Positions 7,898 to 16,554 are shown, counted from the first letter of the stretch. The stretch: 24,669 nt of DNA from Athalassotoga sp964433875 (GCA_964433875.1 CAYSSO010000028.1:1-24669); one strand, 5' to 3'. The notes: generated by a model from the letters alone, not told the origin. Program-made: numbers and translations.

Positions 7898-10800
7898 ATG
7901 GAAGATATATTCGATGGACTAAATTTTTTTATTTCTAATTACAGACCTAAGACCTTCAATTACGATGCCATCAAGGTTATTTCTTCAAAGAATTATTTTA
8001 TCAAAGATCAGTCATACAATATCATCAAATTACAGATCAAATCGAGAATTTACGATCCCTTAGAATTTGAATTCCTTTGCCTGAATCCAGATAATGGGAT
8101 TTACAAATGGATGGGAAAGAATTATTATTCTCCATTTGTGCTTATCGAAAAGCCTGAAAAATTAGATGAAAAAATAAAAAACATGGATCTAAAAGATTTT
8201 TTTATCATTCCGGGATATTTTCTGGACAAGGCCGTTCAGATAATGACATCTTACGACAATGTGCTTCAATTCAAAAATGAGCCGGAACTTTTTAAATATA
8301 TGCTCTCGGCAAATTTAAGCACGGTAAACGTTGGAACAAAAATTTACAAAATAAGTTCCGAATCGAAAAGATTCATAAGAGTACCATCCCTTTTTGAACT
8401 CGACGGATCAAATGTGCTTCTAAAGATTTCCAATACGAGAAAGGTAGTGTACCACGGAAGTGTAGTTACAGACACGATGAGATATCCCCACAAATCACAT
8501 CTTGGAAAGATAGATCTGCTCGAAAGCCCCGAGTCAGAGGAAATAGGACTTTCTTTATTTTTATCTCTCGGTGCACAATACAATGCAAAAAAACTAACTA
8601 TAGAATCAAATAATAAAGATTCCCGTGATTTTTTCAGCTATTCGACTTTACTTGTTCCGTTTTTAACGTACAATGATACACCGAGGGCAATGATGGGTGG
8701 GAAAAATCTAAAACAGGCTATCAGGGTTGTTGGCAGCGAAAAGCCCATCGTTAAAACTGGCTTAGAGGATCAAATTGGCTTCGACTTGGGAGTAAACGCC
8801 TTTGTTGGATACGCGCTCTTTGATGGCCTTAATTTTGAAGATGGAATAGTTGCCTCAAAGTCCTTTTCTCAAAAGATGAAAATAGAATCGAAAGAGGAGT
8901 TGAAAATAGAAGATGAAGTTCCTCTCCCTATCGATTACGAAATAATTCAGTTTGGCAGAAGTGCAAAGAAATTCATCATACAGTCAAAAGATCAAAGCGG
9001 AAAATCGGTCAAAGTTGTTTATGAGTTTGTCAAAACAAAAAATGTTGTACATGGCGATCTTTATTTGAAAAGGAAAGTATTCCTCGATGAAAATGAATAT
9101 GTAAATAAGTCTTTTTTCTTCAAAGAAAGATACGCGTATGATTTAGACATAACAAAAGATTGCTTTGAAATAGAAAATATAACTCCTCCATTTGTCAAGA
9201 AAGACGGGTCAATTTCTGTCAGTCATCTAACGATAAGAATACCCGCTAAAGTTGAAAAACCACTTGAGGTCGGAGACAAAATAACCGGTAGATACGGAAA
9301 TAAGGGAACCATTTCAAGAATACTCGAAGATGAAGAAATGCCTTATGTTGAGATAGATGGCAAGAAAAAGATTCTTGATCTTATTCTCAGTCCATTTGGA
9401 ATAATCACGAGGATGAATCTCGGCCAACTGGTAGAGACTCAAGGATCCCTTGTCAATCTCACAGATGGAAGCGTCGATTCAAAAATCGATCCTGACAAAC
9501 TGATCTCACAACTTAAAACTTTGGGTAGCGATGAAAATGGAAAATTTCCGCTGCACATTACAATCAATGGAAAAGAAACGATCTTTAATGCCGTTGTCGG
9601 ATACCAGTACTTTGTCCGCTTAGATCACTGTGTAAGGGACAAACTTCACGTCATCGGACACACAAAACATATTTCAAAAATAACATTTCAGCCTTACAAG
9701 GGACGTAAAAACGACGGTGGCCAAAGAATTGGGGAGATGGAATTTTGGACCTTATTCGATCATAAGGCTATTCCGATAATACAACTTTTTGCAAAAACAA
9801 ACCTTGACAGATGGAAAGAATACCATAAATATATGAACTCTTTCAACACGCTTTTAAAAGCATACCATAAATTCACGATAGAGCCTTTAGAAGAAGATGG
9901 AAAACTCTTTGTTAAAAAATCAGACGGTTCAAAGTATGAAGAAAACGATGAAGTTCTGGATATGATAAAAGATAGAAAGGGTCAAATTGATTTCCATAAA
10001 GAAACGAAATTCTTGATATCGAAGGATGGATTCCCACGAATGGCGATGCTTGGAAGAAGGATTCATTATTCCGGACGCGCAACGATAGTGCCTGCAACGG
10101 ACATAGACGTAGATCATGTATATCTCCCCGTCGACTTTGCCCTTGAATGGTTTGATCTTAAATTTGAAGATAAAAGATCCGTCCTCGAAGGAGACATAAC
10201 CAAAAGAAAAGAATTCGCTGATATCGCCAATACTTATTGCAAATTAAACGAAACCATGGTACTTCTAAATCGCCAGCCCTCTCTTCATCTTCACAGCATA
10301 CAGGCTTTTTATCCAATCTTCTGGGAAAATTATGCCATAGGTCTTCCGATAATGGTTTGCGAAGGGTTTGGAGCCGATTTTGATGGTGATACCATGGCCG
10401 TGTACTATCCTTCCGATCAGGGTGAAAAGATCAAATCAACGATGAAAAATATGACGCCTTCAAAACATCTTTTTAAAATCGGCAATAGAGATCTGTCTAT
10501 CTCAATCTCGCAGGATATAACCTACGGAAATTATTTGAAAGATAAGAATTCTAATCTTTCCGAAAAAATAAGGGAAATAATCATATCAGAAAAAGATGTA
10601 GCCGAGAGACTTCTCGACGTACAAAAAGAAATGCTTGAAATATCGACATCTCAAAATCTAAGCGTATCATTCATCGAAGCAAGAAATGGCACCGGAGATA
10701 TCAAAAAGATTGAAGAGTCGAAAGCAAGGGGAAAGGATGAAAACTTTAAATCTATTTACGGAGAGATAAGGATAGGAGATAAAAATATAGGGAATTTCTC

Positions 10801-11767
10801 CAACGGGATTCCTCTCAAGTTTTACATAGGAAATAACATTGAGGATTTCGACAGTTGCCTTGCCGTGAGGGGGAGAAAATCAATGCTTGATAAAAAGTTG
10901 CATGTTGCCGAAGCCGGATATTTCACAAGAAAGATGGTCGAATTTTTATATCCTCTTAGAATCTCTTCACATGATTGCGGCACAAATGAAGGGGTTGAAT
11001 TCACAAAAGCAGATATTGAAAAATTAAGCGAAAAATACGATATAGAAAGAATCATAAATGGAAGGTACATAAAGTTCAGAGAAAATGAAGAATGGATGAT
11101 CGTCAACTTCGACAACATAAAAGAGATGAAGATCAAGGCCATGGATGGTTTTATACTCAGAAGCCCTGTAACGTGCAAATCAGAAAACGGTCCGTGTGAA
11201 AAATGTTGCGGCATAAATCCTTCCACCACAAACGAAACATTCAAAGTCGGAGAATTCATAGGCGTGATATCGGGACACACGATAGGAGAGCGCGGCACTC
11301 AGTTGTCGATGAAGACCTTCCAAACGAGTAAGTCGGATTTCAAAATGTCTGCGGTGTCGAGCAGGTTTTTCAGAAGAGTGGAAAAAAGTTTTGTCGATTA
11401 TCTTGTAAATCTTGCAAATGAAGATTTGATAAAGTTGATGACCGGTAATGATTCAGACAAAAAGGAATGGCTTTTAAAGACAATAGATGTATCATCTATC
11501 TACCTTGAAATACTTTTTATGCACATGAAGAATCACAAAATAGAGACGGAAGGTCAGATGAAGAAATACCTTACAGACCTTAAAAAATATGGCTTCTTCT
11601 CTTCTTTGAGTTTCGAAAATCCCCCGAGCAAGAAAGAAAGAGGTATAAAGCAAAGTAATATAGCAAAAGAATTCGAGAAGATCGATCGAATCGAAGAGAG
11701 ATCTCCGAAGGCCGTTTATGCACTTTTACCGGACAAAGTGGAGGCGATCTTAAATGGAAAAGAATAA
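7898..11767 (+). CDS. Minimal single-chain RNA polymerase: fused beta and beta-prime catalytic cores
   Basis: 1289 residues. The beta part shows a rif-region-like segment (about 197-220, LLESPESEEIGL), PRAMMG (about 260), DGLNFEDGIVAS (about 307-318), GDKITGRYGNKG (459-470, lysines K461 and K469 matching the active-site lysines of beta), DLILSPFGIITRMNLGQ (494 on), GGQRIGEMEFW (about 606-616) and a beta C-terminal segment SFNTLLKAY. The beta-prime part follows directly: MLGRRIHYSGRATIVP (about 716-731), LLNRQPSLH (about 788), the metal-binding ADFDGDTMA with D827, D829 and D831, a bridge helix (about 985-1016), a zinc site (C1027, C1093, C1100, C1103), the trigger-loop region GERGTQLSMKTFQT, and a C-terminal FFSSLSFENP. 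Beta N-terminal lobes, most of the flap and beta-prime's first 300 or so residues are missing, so host-type sigma docking is unlikely. It is not the host rpoB/rpoC. The start could be ATT at 7877. Confidence 0.93.
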   Translation: MEDIFDGLNFFISNYRPKTFNYDAIKVISSKNYFIKDQSYNIIKLQIKSRIYDPLEFEFLCLNPDNGIYKWMGKNYYSPFVLIEKPEKLDEKIKNMDLKDFFIIPGYFLDKAVQIMTSYDNVLQFKNEPELFKYMLSANLSTVNVGTKIYKISSESKRFIRVPSLFELDGSNVLLKISNTRKVVYHGSVVTDTMRYPHKSHLGKIDLLESPESEEIGLSLFLSLGAQYNAKKLTIESNNKDSRDFFSYSTLLVPFLTYNDTPRAMMGGKNLKQAIRVVGSEKPIVKTGLEDQIGFDLGVNAFVGYALFDGLNFEDGIVASKSFSQKMKIESKEELKIEDEVPLPIDYEIIQFGRSAKKFIIQSKDQSGKSVKVVYEFVKTKNVVHGDLYLKRKVFLDENEYVNKSFFFKERYAYDLDITKDCFEIENITPPFVKKDGSISVSHLTIRIPAKVEKPLEVGDKITGRYGNKGTISRILEDEEMPYVEIDGKKKILDLILSPFGIITRMNLGQLVETQGSLVNLTDGSVDSKIDPDKLISQLKTLGSDENGKFPLHITINGKETIFNAVVGYQYFVRLDHCVRDKLHVIGHTKHISKITFQPYKGRKNDGGQRIGEMEFWTLFDHKAIPIIQLFAKTNLDRWKEYHKYMNSFNTLLKAYHKFTIEPLEEDGKLFVKKSDGSKYEENDEVLDMIKDRKGQIDFHKETKFLISKDGFPRMAMLGRRIHYSGRATIVPATDIDVDHVYLPVDFALEWFDLKFEDKRSVLEGDITKRKEFADIANTYCKLNETMVLLNRQPSLHLHSIQAFYPIFWENYAIGLPIMVCEGFGADFDGDTMAVYYPSDQGEKIKSTMKNMTPSKHLFKIGNRDLSISISQDITYGNYLKDKNSNLSEKIREIIISEKDVAERLLDVQKEMLEISTSQNLSVSFIEARNGTGDIKKIEESKARGKDENFKSIYGEIRIGDKNIGNFSNGIPLKFYIGNNIEDFDSCLAVRGRKSMLDKKLHVAEAGYFTRKMVEFLYPLRISSHDCGTNEGVEFTKADIEKLSEKYDIERIINGRYIKFRENEEWMIVNFDNIKEMKIKAMDGFILRSPVTCKSENGPCEKCCGINPSTTNETFKVGEFIGVISGHTIGERGTQLSMKTFQTSKSDFKMSAVSSRFFRRVEKSFVDYLVNLANEDLIKLMTGNDSDKKEWLLKTIDVSSIYLEILFMHMKNHKIETEGQMKKYLTDLKKYGFFSSLSFENPPSKKERGIKQSNIAKEFEKIDRIEERSPKAVYALLPDKVEAILNGKE

Positions 11768-12599
11768 AATTAGACAATCACAAAAAGAAAAAGCAAAAAA
11801 CGAGTTTTCAAGAAAAGATCTAAAAAAGGCTTCGCCCTTGGATGCCTCGATTTCATATAAAGATTTAGAGGAGCCAGAAGAAGAATTGGAAGATCGATAT
11901 GAAATAGAAGATGAAAATGACGATCAAAGCCCAAAAGACGCGTCCATCAATCTCGATACTTCGAGTATAGAATTGCCCAAATATCCTCCAAAAGTAAAAA
12001 CAGTACTTTTACTTTTGAGAAATGCAAATTTCAAAGTCCTTCATTACAACTTTAAAGGTTATGTCTATGATAAAGAAACATCCTACTTCAAACACAACAG
12101 TTTTGATAACTTTTCGAAAGCCGCATTGGTAATCGAAAGTTACGCAAATGGATTTTACGACTTTGAAAATCCGCGCAGAGAAGATTTTTACGAACGGTTT
12201 AAATCCGAAATGCTTTTGAAGGTAAATGAGAATTTCACCGACAGCAAAAACAAAACCAACAGACATTTTCTCAGTTATTACATAAGATTTTGGGACGGTG
12301 TTGATGTTAAAATTTCTGCTCTGACTTTTAACGGCAAACCAAATGCCAAAATTCTTGCGATGACAGTTTTCAGAATAGGAATAGGTAAATCCAAAAAACT
12401 AAAAGATGATTTTACAATGTTATCTAAATATTTTAGCGAAGATCGTCTTAGAAAGACAAACCATGTAATTGAAGTTTTGAATGAAATTCTAAAATCATCG
12501 GGCGATAAAACATTTACCGAAGACACTTTTTTTGAAAGTTTGAACGCAAATGATGAATTCAAAAATATACTCAAGCATTTTGGTGGTAAAAATGAATAA
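11754..12599 (+). CDS. Unknown protein coupled to the RNA polymerase
   Basis: 281 residues that I do not recognise. Residues 1-75 are charged and low in complexity: a lysine-rich start, then a strongly acidic stretch around 40-60, probably disordered. From about 78 the protein looks folded, with aromatic-rich segments such as VLHYNFKGYVYDK, FLSYYIRFWDG and a helical end. There are no cysteine clusters, Walker motifs or membrane segments. The ATG overlaps the end of the polymerase gene, with GGAGG nine bases upstream, and its own end overlaps the start of the AAA+ gene. This tight coupling suggests a polymerase accessory subunit or an adaptor between polymerase and ATPase. The acidic tail could compete with nucleic acid, as in other small polymerase subunits; that is inference. 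Confidence 0.7.
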   Translation: MEKNKIRQSQKEKAKNEFSRKDLKKASPLDASISYKDLEEPEEELEDRYEIEDENDDQSPKDASINLDTSSIELPKYPPKVKTVLLLLRNANFKVLHYNFKGYVYDKETSYFKHNSFDNFSKAALVIESYANGFYDFENPRREDFYERFKSEMLLKVNENFTDSKNKTNRHFLSYYIRFWDGVDVKISALTFNGKPNAKILAMTVFRIGIGKSKKLKDDFTMLSKYFSEDRLRKTNHVIEVLNEILKSSGDKTFTEDTFFESLNANDEFKNILKHFGGKNE

Positions 12600-13971
12600 A
12601 CTTAATGTCTTTTACGTCAGGCATGGTCAATCAAACTATGCCGTAGAAGAACTCATAAGTATGATTTTGAACAACAAATCGGATATAAAAGATAAAGTGG
12701 AATTTCGGCCTGTAGACGAATTCCCGTCTGAATTCGATAAAAATGACATAGTTATAGTAAAAGAAGCAGACGATGAAACAGATAAGATCATGAACAAGAT
12801 ATACCTTGTCGATGGTGAATTGAATGAAAGGGCAGTTGTTAATGCTCAGCAAAGATCTTACGTTTACGCCATCTTCGATGTAACAAGATTTTACGACAAA
12901 AGAAAAGAATATTCTGAGATAGCAAGGTTCGAAGATGTATTAAAAAGGCTTATCCGCGATAAATTAAGCACAAGAGTTCTTGAATCGGAGATGTCCAAAC
13001 CGGTAAACTGGAAAATAGATCTTTCGAACTATTCCAAAGAGAAATTCATATCCATGTTCTCCGATGAAAATATGCGCGCGGTCATCTTCAAAGCCAACAG
13101 AATCGTTGAATCATTAAAATCTACGTCAAAACAATTTCAAAAATTCAGGAAAGATGTTGAGATCAAAATAAATGAATTAAAAAAATTTGAAAACTCCGGT
13201 ATTCAAGAACTAAGCAAAGTTCAAGAAATTTTTGGAACAATAAACGATAAATCTAAAGAGCTTTCAATTGGGAAATTGCCTTCCGTATTGATAACTGGAC
13301 CTACGGGAAGCGGAAAAACACTCTTTGCAAAATACATAGCACGCAAATTTTTAGAAAATGACTTTGAAGGTCACTTTGCAAAAGTTACCCTTGTCAACAT
13401 TTCCGAGACAATAGTCGATTCGGAACTCTTCGGTACCTTCCCCGGATCTTTTACAGGGAGCCTTTACAAGATGGGGAAATTTCTTTCGAACGCGGGCGGG
13501 GTTATCTTTTTGGACGAAATAGGAGAAATAAGCGAAAAGGTTCAGGCGAAACTTTTAACGTATTTAGATGATATGAAAGTGACGATAGATGGTTATTCCG
13601 ATCCGCGTGGCTTAAGAGTGCCGGTGATGATCATAGCGGCGACGAATAAAGATATCAAAAGAGAAATAGAGATAGGAAATTTCAGAAGAGATCTTTTTGA
13701 AAGATTCGATTATTCTATTAGAATACCGTCTTTGAAAGAGAGAAAAAGTGATTTCAGATACATTCTGAGTTTTGTCCTTCAGGATCAGTTAATGTCCCTC
13801 CAAAAAGAAAAAGAGATCAAAAGAATAAGTTTAAAGGCGATAGAAAAACTTGAAAGGTACGATTATCCGGGAAATTTCAGAGAACTCGAAAGCCTTGTCA
13901 AAGAGGCAATAATGAACGCGTACATGGATGGACGTGATTGCATACTTGAGAAAGATTTTGAAATAGTGTGA
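12592..13971 (+). CDS. RtcR-like AAA+ ATPase of the sigma54-activator fold, no DNA-binding domain
   Basis: 459 residues from the ATG at 12592, which has GGTGG just upstream and overlaps the preceding stop; a longer open frame is less likely. The AAA+ domain has Walker A GPTGSGKT (236-243), a GSFTGS loop (285-290) in the place of the GAFTGA loop of bacterial enhancer-binding proteins, Walker B VIFLDEIGE (D308, E309), an arginine-finger region FRRDLFERF (about 364-372), and YPGNFRELE near the end. The N-terminal ~140 residues may be a diverged CARF-like sensor, and the segment DLSNY before the ATPase resembles RtcR. It stops soon after the ATPase with no helix-turn-helix. These ATPases remodel promoter-bound RNA polymerase, so the polymerase two genes upstream is a natural partner. 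That link is inferred. Confidence 0.85.
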   Translation: MNKLNVFYVRHGQSNYAVEELISMILNNKSDIKDKVEFRPVDEFPSEFDKNDIVIVKEADDETDKIMNKIYLVDGELNERAVVNAQQRSYVYAIFDVTRFYDKRKEYSEIARFEDVLKRLIRDKLSTRVLESEMSKPVNWKIDLSNYSKEKFISMFSDENMRAVIFKANRIVESLKSTSKQFQKFRKDVEIKINELKKFENSGIQELSKVQEIFGTINDKSKELSIGKLPSVLITGPTGSGKTLFAKYIARKFLENDFEGHFAKVTLVNISETIVDSELFGTFPGSFTGSLYKMGKFLSNAGGVIFLDEIGEISEKVQAKLLTYLDDMKVTIDGYSDPRGLRVPVMIIAATNKDIKREIEIGNFRRDLFERFDYSIRIPSLKERKSDFRYILSFVLQDQLMSLQKEKEIKRISLKAIEKLERYDYPGNFRELESLVKEAIMNAYMDGRDCILEKDFEIV

Positions 13972-13991
13972 TTATAAAATTTGAAATCACA
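13965..13991 (+). repeat. Intergenic element, copy 1, with inverted repeat
   Basis: The bases 13965-13986 match 16555-16576 at 19 of 22 positions, in the form AGTGTGATTAnnnAATTTGAAA. In this copy TGTGATT (13967-13973) is also the inverse of AATCACA (13985-13991), giving a 7-bp inverted repeat around an 11-base loop. It sits across the stop of the AAA+ gene and just before the ribosome binding site of the CARF-HD gene. It could be a promoter element, operator or RNA-processing hairpin. Confidence 0.5.
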
Positions 13992-14004
13992 ACGGAGGTG
14001 GAGA

Positions 14005-16554
14005 ATGACTCAAGACACTAAAGAGATTGAAAAAAAGTATTCTCTCGAAGATCGCGAAAAGATCGAACGTTTGAAGCGCAACAGCATTAAAAAGACGGGG
14101 ATAATTCAATGGTACGAAGAGACAGAAAACCCTCAAAAACGTATAAGGCTAACTATCTCTTACGACGAAGTGATAGGTCATACACATGTCTGGGAAAAAG
14201 CAACCAAAAAACTCACGGATAATCCAGAGGAAAGATTCGAAACAGAAGATTTTCTGGATCCACGAAAAGATATAAATCTATCTGATTTAGAAAACAAGAA
14301 AAACGTTGTAAAGATAAGATACTTAATCAAAGAAAACCCGGAAATAGTTCTTGATGAATTTTTGGAAATAGACAACAAGGATATTTTTAAACCAAAAAAT
14401 GATGATCCAGGATTGTATTACCTTGAAATCGAAACCAAAGAAAATAAAGATGATTCATATTTCGAGAATGAATTAAAAAGTATCGGACTTGAAATAACAG
14501 ATGTCAGGGATTTGACGAAGGAAAGATCATATCAAAACTTTTACAAGGCCAAAAAACGAGAAATAAAGCCTCTTAGGATTATCGAATATGTCCAGAATAG
14601 ACTCATAGGGCCTGTGACTGTCATTTTGACCCAAGGAACAAAAAAAGAAGAAGATTTCAAGAAATCTTTAGAAAGATTACTGAATTCGAGAAAATACGAA
14701 GAATTTACAGGAGAGATAGATGCTTTGTACCTTTTCATAAAAAGTGGATTTGAAGTGGAAAAAGTGCATTTTCTTGTCTTCCCACCTTTTGAAAATGGTA
14801 AAGACTATCCTCGTTATTATAATCTTCTTAAAGAAGCGGTAAATAAAATATTTGGATTAGAATGCTCTTATTCACCGATAAATTATGATTCTTTAGATCA
14901 AGATTCTGCTTACCAATCTCTTCGTGAAATATTCGATACTGTCTCAAAAGTCGCAGATGATAATAAAAATGGTCGAAATACGTTGATCGACTTAACCGGA
15001 GGGCAGAAATATCCGGGGATAGAACTTGCCATTTACAGCCTTTTTAACAAAAAAGCATTTTATTACAAGCAGAAAAATCAGAGAACCGATGGTACCAGCG
15101 AACAGGAAATGGTTCAGTTAAAGTTCCCGCCTCTCCCTATTGGATGGAACAATGAGACCATTGACGATTACAGCCCATATTTCGATTTAATATCTTCAAA
15201 GGTCCAAAATGGAGAAATTATAAATTACGATATTTTTGTGATTTTGCCAGAACTTTTAAAGGAACTTTTTTCCATTTCTCCAGAAGGACAACTTATAACT
15301 GTTCCAATATTGAATGAGATAAAAACGAATTACGACAATGCCCGTAAATTACCATTTGGCCACGGAAGAAATTTCATAGATCTTATAAGAGACGAGAAGA
15401 TGATAAACTTCGTCAATGAAAAAATTCCGCTCTGGAGTTTAAGATGGATAGGAGATCTGATTCCCGAGACTGTCGAGCACTCCCAAAGGCACAGCAAAAG
15501 ACTTATGGAATTCGGATTCAGCCTTGTAAGAATTATGGGAGAAAAAAATTTCTTGAACGGAATTGATCCTGATCTTCGAAAAGAATTTTATTTCATACTT
15601 GCTGTCGCTATGAATATTCATGATCTTGGCCATACAGTTCTCAATTACACAACAGATGATGGAATAGAATTTTGCATCGATGGGCTTCCGAGCGTCGTAA
15701 GAGATTTGCACAGTGAATTGAGTTATCAGTTGATAGAAAATGAAAATCTTTTGGATGGGATAGAAAAAATAGATGAAGACAAAGAAAAAATCGAAAAACT
15801 TAAGAAGGCCATAATGTACGTAAGCAAATACCACAGGCAGTACCTTCCCATAGGCGAAAATGAAAATCCTTCTTCCAAAAAATTCACGGAAAATCTCAAG
15901 ATGAAGATAAAATCTCTCGAGGCAAGATTGAATGAAGACGAATTGTTTAAAGATTCCAAAGAATGGAAAAAGATGATAATGCTTGCGGCAAGATGGCTTA
16001 AGTTCATAGACTCGACGGATGTCCAGTCAGACAGAACCGTCATGGATGAATACACTCAAATAAGAGTGCAGAGAACAAAAGACGAAATAGAAAGTTTGTG
16101 CTATGACTTTCTTGCAAATAATTCGATGCTTTCCAAATTGGATATGGCCGAAAAAATATTAAGAACGCTCAAATATCTTAATGCACAAAATTGGAAGGCT
16201 CTGGATAGTGTCGCATGCGAAATAGAAGATTTAGTCTACAAAGAAATAAGATCGAAACTTGAAAATGCCACAGATAAAAAAGTGATTTTCATAGATGAAT
16301 ACATAAAGAAGGCCGACAGAATAGCCTTCAAATCAAGACAATTTCAGCATTTCGAAAAGCATCAGGCTGTAAAAAGTATAATGCCAGAATTTTACAATCC
16401 AAAAGAAAAAACGCTTTACATCAAAATATATCCTGAAAAGAAAGTGCCAGAAGAAAGGGTAGAAGATATAAAAAAAGATATAAATGATGAATTTAAAAAA
16501 TCTGGTCTTGCATTTACCAATGAAAAACTGGAAAGTTTGAAGATAGAGTCATAA
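14005..16554 (+). CDS. CARF-HD fusion protein (cyclic-oligoadenylate-sensing phosphohydrolase/nuclease candidate)
   Basis: 849 residues from the ATG at 14005, placed right after GGAGGTGG (13994-14001). The N-terminal ~180 residues are charged and not recognised. A CARF-type Rossmann domain spans about 200-365: it opens with PVTVILTQGTKKE and ends with LIDLTGGQKYPGIELAIYSLF, the D-x-TGG-x-K loop typical of CARF/SAVED ligand-binding proteins. The C-terminal half is an HD domain with ligands H492, H539-D540 (NIHDLGH), H569, H610 and D669. HD domains in type III systems cut nucleic acids or hydrolyse cyclic nucleotides. The next gene's Cas10 has no HD domain, so this protein may supply it in trans, or act as a separate effector triggered by cyclic oligoadenylate. 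Which of the two cannot be told from sequence. Confidence 0.85.
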   Translation: MTQDTKEIEKKYSLEDREKIERLKRNSIKKTGIIQWYEETENPQKRIRLTISYDEVIGHTHVWEKATKKLTDNPEERFETEDFLDPRKDINLSDLENKKNVVKIRYLIKENPEIVLDEFLEIDNKDIFKPKNDDPGLYYLEIETKENKDDSYFENELKSIGLEITDVRDLTKERSYQNFYKAKKREIKPLRIIEYVQNRLIGPVTVILTQGTKKEEDFKKSLERLLNSRKYEEFTGEIDALYLFIKSGFEVEKVHFLVFPPFENGKDYPRYYNLLKEAVNKIFGLECSYSPINYDSLDQDSAYQSLREIFDTVSKVADDNKNGRNTLIDLTGGQKYPGIELAIYSLFNKKAFYYKQKNQRTDGTSEQEMVQLKFPPLPIGWNNETIDDYSPYFDLISSKVQNGEIINYDIFVILPELLKELFSISPEGQLITVPILNEIKTNYDNARKLPFGHGRNFIDLIRDEKMINFVNEKIPLWSLRWIGDLIPETVEHSQRHSKRLMEFGFSLVRIMGEKNFLNGIDPDLRKEFYFILAVAMNIHDLGHTVLNYTTDDGIEFCIDGLPSVVRDLHSELSYQLIENENLLDGIEKIDEDKEKIEKLKKAIMYVSKYHRQYLPIGENENPSSKKFTENLKMKIKSLEARLNEDELFKDSKEWKKMIMLAARWLKFIDSTDVQSDRTVMDEYTQIRVQRTKDEIESLCYDFLANNSMLSKLDMAEKILRTLKYLNAQNWKALDSVACEIEDLVYKEIRSKLENATDKKVIFIDEYIKKADRIAFKSRQFQHFEKHQAVKSIMPEFYNPKEKTLYIKIYPEKKVPEERVEDIKKDINDEFKKSGLAFTNEKLESLKIES

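Noticed and set aside
9912..10117. Minus-strand open frames within the polymerase, RAMP and ECF genes
   Set aside because: They lie opposite strongly conserved coding sequence, lack ribosome binding sites and have no recognisable motifs.
7898..11767. Host rpoB/rpoC fused copy
   Set aside because: Most of the sigma-binding and peripheral modules are missing, trigger-loop His is changed, and the usual ribosomal-protein neighbours are absent, so it is not the housekeeping polymerase.
13967..13991. CRP/FNR-type operator (TGTGA...TCACA)
   Set aside because: The half-sites are 15 bases apart instead of about 6, so the CRP dimer geometry does not fit.
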